A stretch of DNA of 64,000 bases from Xanthomonas theicola. GTDB taxonomy: Bacteria; Pseudomonadota; Gammaproteobacteria; Xanthomonadales; Xanthomonadaceae. Location of the stretch: NCBI RefSeq assembly GCF_014236795.1, contig NZ_CP049017.1:2396001-2460000 (forward strand), read 5' to 3'. Made by a program: the position numbers and the translations under genes. Positions 19,473 to 28,102 of the stretch are shown one piece after another (within the stretch, counting starts at the first letter, position 1; the number at the start of each line of letters is the position of its first letter). The notes below the pieces were generated by a model. The model searched no databases, was not told where the DNA came from, and worked only from the letters and a program-made list of their open reading frames with translations.

Positions 19473-19874
19473 ATGCCCAAGCCGAAACCAGCATCCAACG
19501 AGCAACGCATCAAGGCCGTGCTGCGGGGCATGCGCCGCGCCGAGCGCAACAAGGCCGGCCGATTGTCGCGCACGACCGACACGCTGTCGTTGATCGGCGG
19601 CGTCGCCTACGGCTCTGCCGCGGACGCGCAGTGCGTGATCGATTACCTGGCGCGCGACGCGGACACGCTGGCGCAACTGCGGGACGAGCAGTTGGTCGAC
19701 ATCGGCGAGATGATCTGCATCGCCTGGAACGGCTGCGGCGGCGATCAGCAGGCGCTGGCGCAATGGCTGATCGGAGAGCATGCGCAACTCGGCGGCAGCA
19801 GCCCGCGCCAGCTGCTGCAGACCGGCGCCAGCGCGCAACTTCTCGAGGCCACCCGCGCCTTCTTCACCGGTTAA
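19473..19874 (+). CDS. Conserved hypothetical protein, 133 residues
   Basis: I do not recognise a named family. The protein has a basic N-terminus (RIKAVLRGMRRAERNKAGRL), a central helical part (SAADAQCVIDYLARDADTLA) and a C-terminal stretch ALAQWLIGEHAQLGGSSPRQ that faintly resembles the DUF2384 antitoxin C-terminal domain. That likeness is weak, and there is no DNA-binding HTH and no partner toxin next to it. Codon use is like the neighbouring core genes. The gene starts 42 bp after xseA on the same strand and is convergent with the lipocalin gene. Confidence 0.6.
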   Translation: MPKPKPASNEQRIKAVLRGMRRAERNKAGRLSRTTDTLSLIGGVAYGSAADAQCVIDYLARDADTLAQLRDEQLVDIGEMICIAWNGCGGDQQALAQWLIGEHAQLGGSSPRQLLQTGASAQLLEATRAFFTG

Positions 19875-19920
19875 CGGCGCCATGCCACCCCGGCCCTTGC
19901 CTGCGGAGCGGCACGGCCGT

Positions 19921-20463
19921 TCACTCCAGCGGCGCCACCACCAGTAGCGGCGCGAGGTCGTAACCCATCGCCACCGCCTTGGCCGCGATCCGCTCGAACA
20001 GCGCGCGCTGCATGCGCGGCGAACGCGACAGCACCCACAGGTACTTGCGATCCGGCTCGCCGATCAGCACCCACTGGTAATCCGGATCCAACGCAATGAC
20101 CCAGTAATCGGCCCAGACCAGCGGCACCCAGCCCAGCCACTCGGGGGCAAAGCGCACCTGCAGCCGTCCGGGATGGCCGCTCACCCGCCGCGCCACGCCC
20201 TCGACGGCCAGCAGGTCGCCCTTGCCGGTACGGCAGGCGTTGCGCACGCCGACCAGACCGTCGTCGCGCAGCACATACGCGGCGGTGATATCGGCAACGC
20301 ACTTCTTCTGGAATGAAACCGGCAAGTGCGCGATTTCGTGCCACTCTCCGGCATAACGCCCGAGATCGAACTCGGCGACGGACCTCACCGGCTGCACGGC
20401 CTGCGCCGGCTGCGCCAGGCACAGCAAACATGTCAGCAGCATCGCGATCGGTGATTGACGCAT
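19921..20463 (-). CDS. blc: Lipocalin family protein (Blc-like)
   Basis: The 180-residue protein has a signal peptide (MLLTCLLCLAQPAQA) and the lipocalin signature YAGEWHEIAHLPVSFQKKC with the GxW motif at about residues 39-41. Later strands include DYWVIALDPDYQWVLIGEPD and YLWVLSRSPRM, as in bacterial Blc. These proteins bind lysophospholipids or fatty acids in the envelope. Unlike E. coli Blc, no lipobox cysteine is evident at the cleavage site (signal ends AQA-VQP), so it may be a soluble periplasmic form. ATG 20463 precedes the signal directly. Confidence 0.9.
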   Translation of the reverse strand: MRQSPIAMLLTCLLCLAQPAQAVQPVRSVAEFDLGRYAGEWHEIAHLPVSFQKKCVADITAAYVLRDDGLVGVRNACRTGKGDLLAVEGVARRVSGHPGRLQVRFAPEWLGWVPLVWADYWVIALDPDYQWVLIGEPDRKYLWVLSRSPRMQRALFERIAAKAVAMGYDLAPLLVVAPLE

Positions 20464-20741
20464 GTGAGCGATCCAGCGAAGGAGAAGACCAGCCTTATGC
20501 AGGAGCTGCGGAACGATGTAAAGCGCTACCGCCACGATGCTGCGGCGGTGGCCGGCCCAGCCCGGCCGCCGCCGCGCCGCCGGGCCGTGCGGCAGCCCAC
20601 CGCCGGTCGGGCCGTGGGGTTCACCCGTGGTCCTGCAGCTTGCCCTGGCTCCGCATCCCGGCACGGGCGTAGGCCCCCCAATGGCGCGGACGAGATGGCG
20701 CGGGCACGGCATGCGACCACGCCGGCCGCCGGCGATGCGGC

Positions 20742-21017
20742 CTACTTGGAACTGGGCGATCCGCCCTGGCGAGACGGATCGGACGCGACAAGGCTGTCGC
20801 CATGGCGGCTGCATTCCACCGGCTCGCGCAGGACCATCTTCTGGAAGACGCCGCCGTCGCGCTGCCGCAGGTATACAGTGACCATCATGCACCCCGGGCC
20901 GACCTGCTCGATGTACGGTGCGGCCGGCTCGGCGCCGCCATCGTGGTAGGCGGCCGCATCCGGCTTGGCCGCGGCCGAAGCGGCAGCCGCGCTCCAGGTG
21001 GCGACCAATATACGCAT
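20742..21017 (-). CDS. Hypothetical small secreted protein
   Basis: This 91-residue reading frame starts [20 protein letters not shown], which looks like a short export signal, and continues GPGCMMVTVYLRQRDGGVFQ and KMVLREPVECSRHGD. The latter part has normal amino-acid composition and two cysteines. No known family is recognised. It lies in an otherwise gene-poor stretch between blc and an integrase remnant, so it could be real or a remnant. The strand was chosen because the opposite frames give unlikely Arg-rich products. Confidence 0.4.
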   Translation of the reverse strand: MRILVATWSAAAASAAAKPDAAAYHDGGAEPAAPYIEQVGPGCMMVTVYLRQRDGGVFQKMVLREPVECSRHGDSLVASDPSRQGGSPSSK

Positions 21018-21110
21018 AGACGCAACAAACCGCTGTTCACTGGCAATCCCGATCGATCTGACGATGATCACCACAGCGGCGGTGCCCGCTTGAGCGGCAC
21101 ATCCCCAAAT

Positions 21111-21469
21111 CCAGGCAACGCGAAGTCGCGCAAGGCCCGCCACCTGCCGCTCAACGCCGAGGCGCTGGACGTACTCGCGCGCTGGAAGCGCCAGAGCGGC
21201 GGAACCGGCCTGGTATTCCCCTCGCCCAAGACCGGCGGCCGCATGGACAACATCAACAGCAGTTGGGAGAGCTGTGCGCATCGGCCGAGTTGGCCAACTT
21301 CCGCTTCCACGATCTGCGGCACTCGTTCGCTTCCCGCCTGGTCATGGCCGGTGTAAACCTCAACACGATGCGGGAGCTGCTGGGACATTCCGACATCCGC
21401 ATGACCCTACGATACGCGCACCTGGATCCGGACAAGCTGGCAGAGGCCGTCGCCAAACTGGGAACTTGA
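21111..21469 (+). pseudogene. Tyrosine recombinase (phage integrase) C-terminal remnant
   Basis: The segment encodes the catalytic C-terminus of a tyrosine recombinase: [32 protein letters not shown], then in another frame [36 protein letters not shown]. The HxxR, H and Y catalytic residues are present, but the N-terminal half including the first catalytic Arg is missing, and a 1-bp loss near 21271 breaks the frame after INSSWES. It is a dead stump marking an earlier integration event, directly upstream of a toxin-antitoxin pair. Confidence 0.85.
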
Positions 21470-21481
21470 CCCGCTCCGCCC

Positions 21482-21507
21482 GATGCGTACAATTTTCTGT
21501 ACACATC
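21482..21507. promoter_or_regulatory. YefM-type operator with promoter
   Basis: GATGCGTACA at 21482-21491 and TGTACACATC at 21498-21507 form a 10-bp inverted repeat with one mismatch and a 6-nt AT-rich spacer, ending 10 bp before the antitoxin start. It contains the TGTACA core known to be bound by YefM in the E. coli yefM-yoeB operator. GAGAG at 21510-21514 is a plausible ribosome binding site. Confidence 0.65.
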
Positions 21508-21517
21508 GGAGAGTCCC

Positions 21518-21769
21518 ATGGACACCATCACCTACACCGCCGCTCGCGCCTCGCTGGCGGACACGATGGACCGCGTGATCAACGACCATGAGCCGGTCAT
21601 CATCACCCGTAACAGTCAGCAATCGGTCGTCATGTTGTCCCTGGAGGACTACAAGGCGATGGAGGAAACCGCCTACCTGCTTCGCAGCCCGAAGAACGCA
21701 CAACGCCTGCTGCGTTCGATCGCGCAGCTTGAAGCTGGGAACGGGCAGGTACGGGAACCGGCCGAGTGA
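21518..21769 (+). CDS. yefM: Antitoxin, YefM/Phd family
   Basis: The 83-residue protein matches the YefM/Phd family: ITYTAARASLADTMDRVIND at residues 4-23, EPVIITRNSQQSVVMLSLED at about 25-44, then YKAMEETAYLLRSPKNAQRL. The N-terminal half binds DNA and the C-terminal half neutralises the YoeB toxin. Its stop overlaps the toxin GTG start by 4 bp, the usual coupled arrangement. Autoregulation is expected through the TGTACA palindrome just upstream. Confidence 0.93.
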   Translation: MDTITYTAARASLADTMDRVINDHEPVIITRNSQQSVVMLSLEDYKAMEETAYLLRSPKNAQRLLRSIAQLEAGNGQVREPAE

Positions 21770-22020
21770 TCCTGCGATTCTCGGATGACGCCTGGGAGGA
21801 TTACCTCTATTGGCAGCAGGCCGACAAGAAACTGCTAAAGCGCATCAACGAGCTGATCAAGGCGATTCAGCGCGATCCCTTCCAAGGCATCGGCAAGCCC
21901 GAGCCGCTGCGCCATGCGCTCGCTGGCTACTGGTCGCGGCGCATCAACGATGAGCACCGGATCGTCTACAAGGTCGAAGGCGACGTGTTGATGATTGCAC
22001 AAGCTCGATACCACTACTGA
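21766..22020 (+). CDS. yoeB: Toxin, YoeB-type mRNA endonuclease
   Basis: The 84-residue protein begins at a GTG overlapping the antitoxin stop. It shows the YoeB/Txe pattern: FSDDAWEDYLYWQQADKKLL at residues 5-24, KRINELIKAIQRDPFQGIGK, EPLRHALAGYWSRRINDEHR, and the C-terminus IAQARYHY with the catalytic His-Tyr end. YoeB cleaves mRNA at the ribosomal A site when free of YefM. All motif residues that can be judged by eye are present, so the pair looks functional. Confidence 0.93.
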   Translation: MILRFSDDAWEDYLYWQQADKKLLKRINELIKAIQRDPFQGIGKPEPLRHALAGYWSRRINDEHRIVYKVEGDVLMIAQARYHY

Positions 22021-22027
22021 CAAGAAA

Positions 22028-22049
22028 CCCCGCTATTTGCGAGGCTTTT
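22028..22049 (+). terminator. Possible weak terminator after yoeB
   Basis: CCCCGC at 22028-22033 can pair with GCGAGG at 22039-22044 (one mismatch) around TATTT, followed by CTTTTC. The stem is short and imperfect and the T run is only four, so this is a weak candidate 8 bp after the toxin stop. Confidence 0.3.
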
Positions 22050-22237
22050 CATGTATTGGTGACGAACTCAACGTTCCCACATCCCGTTGAAACTGGGCGG
22101 TCTCAAGAATCAAGTGCAACACGTGATCTGAATTGGAGGATTTCCTTCTCCACAGCCGCGGCCGGTGCGACGTCCCCCCCCTATTTAGAGTAGCAGGCTG
22201 ATTTGGAGTCCAATCCCTCAGGCCAAGGAGATTGGAC

Positions 22238-22501
22238 GTGAAGAAGCGTTTCAGCGAAGAACAGATCATCAGCTTCCTGCGTGAGGCGGAGGCCGGATTG
22301 CCAGTCAAGCAGTTGTGCCGCAAGCACGGCTTCAGCGAAGCGTCGTACTACCTGTGGCGGAGCAAGTTCGGCGGCATGCGCGTGCCCGACGCCAAGCGGC
22401 TCAAGGAACTGGAGACCGAGAACGGCCGGTTGAAGAAACTGCTGGCCGAGCAGGTGCTCGAGAACGAGGTGATCAAGGACGTCCTGCGAAAAAAGTGGTG
22501 A
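22238..22501 (+). CDS. IS3-family transposase OrfA
   Basis: The 87-residue product (KKRFSEEQIISFLREAEAGL, then VKQLCRKHGFSEASYYLWRS and a leucine-zipper KELETENGRLKKLLAEQVLE) is the helix-turn-helix OrfA of IS3-family elements. It probably starts at GTG 22238; TTG 22232 is also in frame. Near its end A6G (CGAAAAAAGTGG) is a typical -1 frameshift site for making the OrfAB transposase. OrfB, however, keeps only about 15 recognisable codons (VVSAPARREQVR) before the sequence diverges, so the element cannot transpose by itself. Confidence 0.85.
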   Translation: MKKRFSEEQIISFLREAEAGLPVKQLCRKHGFSEASYYLWRSKFGGMRVPDAKRLKELETENGRLKKLLAEQVLENEVIKDVLRKKW

Positions 22502-22850
22502 GCGCACCGGCTCGTCGGGAGCAGGTGCGCTCTGGCGAACCTGTCCCTGGCGCGTGCCCGGTGGGCGGCATAGCGGCGCCCGGTGGGGCTGCCAAGCCAG
22601 CCCGGAGCGCCAAAACGGGGGCGGAGACTGCCAGAAATGGCCTCCCCAGGACCAGTTGAGCCATCTCGTCAGGCCGTCTGGCCGATGCAGGCGATTGATC
22701 AGCCTTGCCTTAAGCAATAACAGGAGCAGAAGCAAAGCTTGGCGCCAGATCTCCGAATGGAGACATCGGATGCCATCCACGCCGCCTTGGCCCCGACGCA
22801 TGCCAGACGCATGCCAAATCCCTCGCGAGCAGGAACCAACGCGCGCGCCG
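22502..22850. other. Truncated IS3 orfB and DNA without a supported gene
   Basis: After about 15 codons of IS3 OrfB the sequence loses similarity to any family I can recognise. The remainder up to the stop of the next minus-strand gene shows only short or Arg/Pro-rich frames. It is probably a mixture of degraded IS3 sequence and IS-end debris. No promoter or RNA gene was recognised. Confidence 0.5.
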
Positions 22851-25742
22851 TCAATCGCGCGGCGCAGGTCGCCCCAGCAGGTAACCCTGCCCGTAGTCGC
22901 AACCCAGTTCGCGCAGCGTGGCCAGTTGCTGCCCGGTCTCGACGCCTTCGCCGATGGTCTCGATGCCGAGCGTGCCGGCCAGGGCCAGGATGCCGCGCAC
23001 CAGCGCATAGCTGCCGGCGCCCGTGTCGCCGTGCAGGCCGGCGACGAAGCTCTGATCGATCTTCAGCGCCGAGATTGGGAAACGATGCAGGTACGACAGC
23101 GCCGAGAAACCGGTGCCGAAGTCGTCCAGCTGCGCCAGCACACCGCGCTTGCACAGCGCCTGCAGGATCGCCAGCGTCCGCGGTGCGTCGTCGAGCAGCG
23201 CCACCTCGGTGATCTCCACCCGCAACCGGTGCGGATCGGCGCCGGCGGCGTCGATCAGGCCGAACAGCCGTTCGGTGAAGTCCGGCGAGCGGAAATGCCG
23301 CGGCGAGACGTTGACCGACACATAGCCGCTGCCGCCCCGGGCCAGGCACCGGATCACCTGTGCGTACAGCAGCCAATCCACCTGCTCGATCAGCCCGCTG
23401 TCCTCGCCCTGGTCCATGAACTGGCTGGGCGTCAGGAGGCCGCGGCTTTCGTGGCGCCAGCGCAGCAGCGCTTCGTGGCCGACCACCTGACCGTCGCCCA
23501 GGCGCACGATCGGCTGGTAGAACGGCAGGAAGTCGCGATTGTTGATCGCCCGGCGCAGGTCCGCCTCCAGGTCCAGGCTGCGCAGCGCCGCTTCGCGCAT
23601 CGCCTCGTCGAACACCGCGCAGCGGTCCCGGGACTGCGCCTTGGCGCGGTACATCGCCGCGTCGGCGTCGCGCAGCAGCTCCTCGCCATTGCTGTAGCGC
23701 GGGTGCCAGGCGGCGATGCCCAGGCTGCCGGACGGGAACAACTCGCGGCCGGCCACCCACATCGGCTGGCCGAGCACGCCGAGCAGGCGCTGCGCCAGTT
23801 GGCGCGCCCCCTCCAGGCCGTCCTCGCACTGCACCAGGATCGCGAATTCGTCGCCGCCCAGGCGTGCGACCACGTCGTCGCTGCCGAGCGTGGAGACGAT
23901 GCGCTTGGCCACCTCCACCAGCATCTCGTCGCCGGCGGCATGGCCGATGCTGTCGTTGACCAGCTTGAACCGGTCCAGGTCCAGGAACAGCACCGCGAAG
24001 GCCATGCCGTCGCCGTTGCGTGCGCGGTCGATCGCATCGCCGAGCCGGTCGAGCAGGTGCGAACGGTTGGGCAGCCCGGTCAGCGCGTCGTGCAGGGCCT
24101 GGTGGGTCAGGCGCTGCTCGGCGCGCCAGCGCTCGGCGATCTGGGACAGCAACTGCTGGTTGACCTCGGCCAGTTCGCGGGTGCGCTCGGCCACCCGCTG
24201 CTCCAACTCGGCATGCGCCAGCCGCAGCCGCTCCTGCGCGCGTTGCCGCGCCAGGCCGCCGCCGACGTTGTGCGCGACGAAGGTCAGCAGGCGCTGGTCG
24301 TACTCGGTGAAACGCACCTGGGTGGTGTAGCTTTGCACCACGATCGCGCCGACCACCTCGCCCTCGTCGAACAACGGCACGCCGAGCCAGCTGTGCGAGC
24401 ACATGCCGCATTCCTGCACCTCGCCCTGCGCCACCAACGCCTCGATGTCCGCCAGTTCCAGCAGCATCGGCCGGCGCTTGCGCATCACGTACTCGGTCAG
24501 TCCCTTGCCGCGCCGCCGCAGCGGCCGCCGTGGGCTGTACTCGTCCACCGAGTAGACCAGTTCCAGCATCCTCCCGTCTTGGGACAGCAGCGCGATGTAC
24601 AGGTTGCGCGCATCGATCAGCCCGCCGACGATGGCATGCACCTCGGCGTAGAACTGCTGCAGGCTCTCCGAACGGATCGCCAGCTCGGCGATGCGGAACA
24701 ACGCCAGCTGCAGGGTTTCCGCGCGCTTGCGCTCCAGGATCTCGTTCTGCAGGTCGTGGTTGGCATGCTGCAGCTCCTGGGTGCGCAGCTGCACGCGCCG
24801 CTCCAGCTGCACCTGCGCATGGCGCCCGTCCATCGCGGTCAGCACATGCTGGGCGACATACGCCAGCAGCGCGCGGTCGGCGTCGGTATAGCGCATCGCA
24901 CGGTCGTAGTTCTGCACCACGATGGCGCCGCAGACGCGGCCTTCGCGCAGCATCGGCACGCCCAGCCAATCCTTGCTCTGCGGGCCGTGCAAGGCGTCGT
25001 AGCGCACCTGCAGGCGCTCGCGCACCTGCTCCAACGACCCGCGCACCGCCCGGCCATGGCGCAGCAGGGCGAAGGTGAGGCTGTTGGGCATCTCGCGCAG
25101 GAAATACAACTGTCCCGGGTCGGCGACGAAGTCGTCGTGCCTGTCGGAAAAATACAGAAAGCGCATGCTTTGCTGTTCTTCGTCGTACTCGACGACGTAG
25201 CAGCTCTCCGCGTACATCAGCGAGTCCAGCACCGAATGCACGTGCTGCAGCATCTGCCCCATTTCCAGATCCGCGCCGGCCAGGTCGGCGATCTCGTACA
25301 GCGCCTGCTGCAACTGCTTGGACTTCTCCAGGTTCTCGGCGCGCGCGCGCATCCGCTCCGCTTCCAGCAGCGCCAGGCCGAACGCGGCCGCCATCTCGAA
25401 CCACGCCGCGCACTGCGACTCGGACAACGGCTGTGCCAGCTGCACGGCCACGGCCACGCAGGCGCCGTCCGGCGCCTCGAGCACGTGCAGCAGCGCAGGC
25501 GCAGGCGCCGACACGGTCTCGGCGAGGCGGCGCCGGACCAGCGCCGGCAACCATTCCGGCGCATGCGGCGTGGCGCCCAACAGCGGGCCGACCGCGCCAT
25601 CGCCGCAGGCGATGGCGACGTGGCTGCCAGGCGGCAACAAGCCGCACAAGGCAGCCGCGGTCTGTATCGGGGCGTGGCCGTCGGGTTGATCCTTGCGGGC
25701 GGTCGCAGACGGCTCGAACGACATCGACAACAACTCCTGCAT
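22851..25742 (-). CDS. Dual GAF sensor with GGDEF and EAL domains (c-di-GMP turnover)
   Basis: The 963-residue cytoplasmic protein has two GAF domains (about residues 165-315 and 355-500; each contains WLGVPM/WLGVPL followed by AIVVQ), a coiled-coil linker, a GGDEF domain with an intact GGDEF at 629-633, and an EAL domain with EALLRW from 757 and DDFGTG at 873-878. Both catalytic signatures are complete, so it may make and break c-di-GMP. The inhibitory RxxD site is absent (LGSD instead). It has no membrane segment. Start ATG 25742 was chosen over the upstream ATG 25784 because it has a purine-rich GGGGCAGG stretch nearby; this choice is not certain. Confidence 0.88.
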   Translation of the reverse strand: MQELLSMSFEPSATARKDQPDGHAPIQTAAALCGLLPPGSHVAIACGDGAVGPLLGATPHAPEWLPALVRRRLAETVSAPAPALLHVLEAPDGACVAVAVQLAQPLSESQCAAWFEMAAAFGLALLEAERMRARAENLEKSKQLQQALYEIADLAGADLEMGQMLQHVHSVLDSLMYAESCYVVEYDEEQQSMRFLYFSDRHDDFVADPGQLYFLREMPNSLTFALLRHGRAVRGSLEQVRERLQVRYDALHGPQSKDWLGVPMLREGRVCGAIVVQNYDRAMRYTDADRALLAYVAQHVLTAMDGRHAQVQLERRVQLRTQELQHANHDLQNEILERKRAETLQLALFRIAELAIRSESLQQFYAEVHAIVGGLIDARNLYIALLSQDGRMLELVYSVDEYSPRRPLRRRGKGLTEYVMRKRRPMLLELADIEALVAQGEVQECGMCSHSWLGVPLFDEGEVVGAIVVQSYTTQVRFTEYDQRLLTFVAHNVGGGLARQRAQERLRLAHAELEQRVAERTRELAEVNQQLLSQIAERWRAEQRLTHQALHDALTGLPNRSHLLDRLGDAIDRARNGDGMAFAVLFLDLDRFKLVNDSIGHAAGDEMLVEVAKRIVSTLGSDDVVARLGGDEFAILVQCEDGLEGARQLAQRLLGVLGQPMWVAGRELFPSGSLGIAAWHPRYSNGEELLRDADAAMYRAKAQSRDRCAVFDEAMREAALRSLDLEADLRRAINNRDFLPFYQPIVRLGDGQVVGHEALLRWRHESRGLLTPSQFMDQGEDSGLIEQVDWLLYAQVIRCLARGGSGYVSVNVSPRHFRSPDFTERLFGLIDAAGADPHRLRVEITEVALLDDAPRTLAILQALCKRGVLAQLDDFGTGFSALSYLHRFPISALKIDQSFVAGLHGDTGAGSYALVRGILALAGTLGIETIGEGVETGQQLATLRELGCDYGQGYLLGRPAPRD

Positions 25743-25942
25743 GGCGTCGGACCTGCCCCACGCCTCCCCCTTAGACGCCAGCATACCCGTTGCGTGAACG
25801 GTCACGCGATGACCCCGCGCCTGTCGCTGACGCGTTCACTGCCGTCGCTGCCCGCCGCCCTGATGCCCTGCTGCCCTGCTGCGCCGGCGTAGCGCCCGCG
25901 CCACCCTATGCGCGAGACCGGCAAACGCTTAGGCTTGCCGCC

Positions 25943-26497
25943 GTGGACACCCTGGTCGAAGCCAGCGACGAAGCCCTGATGCTGGCCTATGCGGCCGGCG
26001 ACGCCGGTGCGTTCGAGACGCTGTACGCGCGCCACCGCGGCCGCCTCTACCACTACCTGCTGCGCCAGCTGCGCGACGTGGCGCTGGCCGAGGAACTGTT
26101 CCAGGACGTATGGCAGCGGGTCATCGCCGCGCGCCGGGGATGGCAGCCGCAGGCGGCATTCAGCACCTGGCTGCTGCGCATCGCCCACCATCGGCTCGGC
26201 GACCACTGGCGCGCGGCCAAGCACCGCCCGGCCGCGCCGGCCGACGCCGAACAGCGCACCGCCAGCGTGCCGGACCCGGATACGCCGGAGCGGCGGCTGT
26301 CCGCGTTCGAACAGCGGCGCCATCTGCAACTGGCGCTCGACGACCTGCCGGAGGAGCAACGCGACGTGCTGTTGCTGCGCCTGCAACAGGAACTGAGCCT
26401 GGAGGAGATCGGGCAGATCACCGGGGTCGGCCGCGAGACGGTCAAATCGCGACTGCGCTATGCGCTGGACAAACTGCGGGCGAGGCTGGGCGAATGA
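25943..26497 (+). CDS. ECF RNA polymerase sigma factor
   Basis: The 184-residue protein has sigma region 2 (AFETLYARHRGRLYHYLLRQ; LAEELFQDVWQRVI; FSTWLLRIAHHRLGDHWRAA) and region 4 (LDDLPEEQRDVLLLRLQQEL; SLEEIGQITGVGRETVKSRL), joined by a short acidic linker. GTG 25943 is the best start; ATG 25979 is an alternative that would truncate the first helix. Its stop overlaps the start of the next gene (ATGA), the usual arrangement for a sigma factor and its anti-sigma factor. The regulon is unknown. Confidence 0.9.
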   Translation: MDTLVEASDEALMLAYAAGDAGAFETLYARHRGRLYHYLLRQLRDVALAEELFQDVWQRVIAARRGWQPQAAFSTWLLRIAHHRLGDHWRAAKHRPAAPADAEQRTASVPDPDTPERRLSAFEQRRHLQLALDDLPEEQRDVLLLRLQQELSLEEIGQITGVGRETVKSRLRYALDKLRARLGE

Positions 26498-27417
26498 CTG
26501 CCGACGAGCCGCTGACCCCGCGGGAACGCGCCCTTGCCGAACACCTGCGGCTGAGCCGCCAGGCGCTACCGTCGGCGGCGCTGGACGCATCGATCCTGGC
26601 CGCAGCGCGCGCCGCGGTCGCGGCGGGGCTGGCATCCATGCCGCCGTTGCACGCCACCGATGCCGCGCCGGCGCCGATCGCCACGGCGCCATTGCCGCCG
26701 GACGATGCCGGTTCCAGCGCAAGACCGCGCCACGGCATGCGCTGGCCGGCCTTGACCGGGCTGGCGGCAGCACTGGCGCTGGCGGTCGGCATCGCCTGGC
26801 AGGTGCGCCTGCCGGCGCCGGCGCCCGCCGCCGGCAGCGCACCGCGGTCGCTGCGCGCGGTCCCTGCAGCACCGCTATCGGCTGCACATGCACCCGCCAT
26901 GCCCGGGCCGGTACCGATCGCCGCGCCGTCCCCAGTGGCGCCGCCGCCGGCCGCACCCGCGCCTCCCGCGGACGCGGACGCAACCCTGGCGAAGACCGCC
27001 GCGCGCGCGCCGCAAGTGCACGCAGTGCAGCGCCAACAACAGCGCATGCTGTGGGAACGCCGCCAGGTCTTGGGCGAGCGCGCCGACAGCGACGCAGCGG
27101 ACGCGCACGCGCGGCAGGCACCCGCGTCCGTCGCGCGCATGCAAGGCGGCATCGCGGCAGCACCTGCAGCGGCGGTGCCGAGCGCGGCGGACGCGGCCCC
27201 AGCGTCGCCCTCCGCGCACCTTGCCGGCGCCGATCCGGCGCTTGCGGCCATCGCCCAGGCCGACGCCCGGCTGTCGCGGCGACGCTGGCTCGAGCGCATC
27301 CGCGCGCGCCGCGACGCGGGCGCGCCGGCGGCCGCGCGCGCCAGCCTGCAACGCTTCCAACGCGAGCATCCGCATGCGCGCATCCCCGAGGATCTGCGTG
27401 ACCTGCTGAACGACTGA
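26494..27417 (+). CDS. Putative anti-sigma factor, membrane anchored, Ala/Pro-rich
   Basis: The 307-residue protein has a cytoplasmic N-terminal part (about 1-85), one membrane helix (LTGLAAALALAVGIAWQV, about 87-105), and a periplasmic Ala/Pro-rich region ending in a helical segment (RWLERIRARRDAGAPAAARA, then LQRFQREHPHARIPEDLRD). No zinc-binding HXXXCXXC anti-sigma motif is present. The role is inferred from the 4-bp overlap with the sigma gene and the single-pass topology. The C-terminal pattern is common in Xanthomonadaceae sigma-linked proteins of unknown function. Confidence 0.65.
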   Translation: MTADEPLTPRERALAEHLRLSRQALPSAALDASILAAARAAVAAGLASMPPLHATDAAPAPIATAPLPPDDAGSSARPRHGMRWPALTGLAAALALAVGIAWQVRLPAPAPAAGSAPRSLRAVPAAPLSAAHAPAMPGPVPIAAPSPVAPPPAAPAPPADADATLAKTAARAPQVHAVQRQQQRMLWERRQVLGERADSDAADAHARQAPASVARMQGGIAAAPAAAVPSAADAAPASPSAHLAGADPALAAIAQADARLSRRRWLERIRARRDAGAPAAARASLQRFQREHPHARIPEDLRDLLND

Positions 27418-27508
27418 CGCACGCACCCGGTCGTCCAGGCGCAGCCGGCGTCGCACTGCTGCACCCGCAGCCGCGATCGCCCGCTGCGCCTCATCTAGAA
27501 TGGCGCCG

Positions 27509-28102
27509 ATGCCAGATACACTTCCCCGCCCCGTCAGCCACAGCGTGGACATCAAGCACAGCCGCTTCCTGGCCCACGCCGCGCCGATCGCCGATGCCGG
27601 CGCGGCGCTGGCGTTCGTGCAACAGGTCGCGGCGGCCGATGCCACCCACAACTGCTGGGCCTACCGCCACGGCGACGAGTACCGCTCCAGCGACGACGGC
27701 GAACCGTCCGGCACCGCCGGTCGCCCGATCCTGGCGGCGATCGATGGGCAGGGCTTGGACCGCGTCGTGGTGGTGGTCGCGCGCTGGTACGGCGGCATCA
27801 AGCTCGGCGCCGGCGGCCTGGTCCGCGCCTACGGCGGCACCGCCGCCGAGTGCCTGCGGCTGGCGCCGCGGCAGCCGCTGCTGGCGTTGAGCCTGTTGAC
27901 GCTGCATTGCGGCTTCGACGACCTCGGCGCGGTGCACGCGGCACTGGCCGCCTGCGCCGCGGAGAAACTCGGCGAACGCTTCGATGCGCACGGCGCCGAA
28001 CTGCGCCTGCGCCTGCCCAGCGATCGCCTGCCTGCCTTGAAAACACGGCTGCGCGACGCCACACGGAACAGGGTCCGCTGCTCGGAAACCTCCCCCGCAT
28101 GA
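27509..28102 (+). CDS. yigZ: YigZ/IMPACT family protein
   Basis: The 197-residue protein has the UPF0029/IMPACT domain: DIKHSRFLAHAAPIADAG, HNCWAYRHG, SSDDGEPSGTAGRPILAAID, then VVVVVARWYGGIKLGAGGLV. YigZ-type proteins have a two-domain fold related to EF-G domain IV and their role is not settled. TAGAAT at 27496-27501 ends 7 bp before ATG 27509, the spacing expected for a leaderless mRNA. ATG 27500 is also in frame but would lie inside the promoter. The stop overlaps the ABC-transporter start by 4 bp. Confidence 0.9.
   Translation: MPDTLPRPVSHSVDIKHSRFLAHAAPIADAGAALAFVQQVAAADATHNCWAYRHGDEYRSSDDGEPSGTAGRPILAAIDGQGLDRVVVVVARWYGGIKLGAGGLVRAYGGTAAECLRLAPRQPLLALSLLTLHCGFDDLGAVHAALAACAAEKLGERFDAHGAELRLRLPSDRLPALKTRLRDATRNRVRCSETSPA

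Noticed and set aside
19473..19874. Assignment of the 133-residue protein as a DUF2384 antitoxin.
   Set aside because: Only a weak WL-LGG-SP-QLL resemblance at the C-terminus, no HTH and no neighbouring RES toxin.
21016..21520. tRNA gene or att site next to the integrase remnant.
   Set aside because: No cloverleaf-like sequence or direct repeat could be found by eye around the remnant.
22554..25892. Plus-strand frame of 1112 codons across the GGDEF-EAL gene.
   Set aside because: It is an antisense shadow caused by high GC; the product is His/Arg/Gln-rich, and the minus strand carries intact GAF, GGDEF and EAL motifs.
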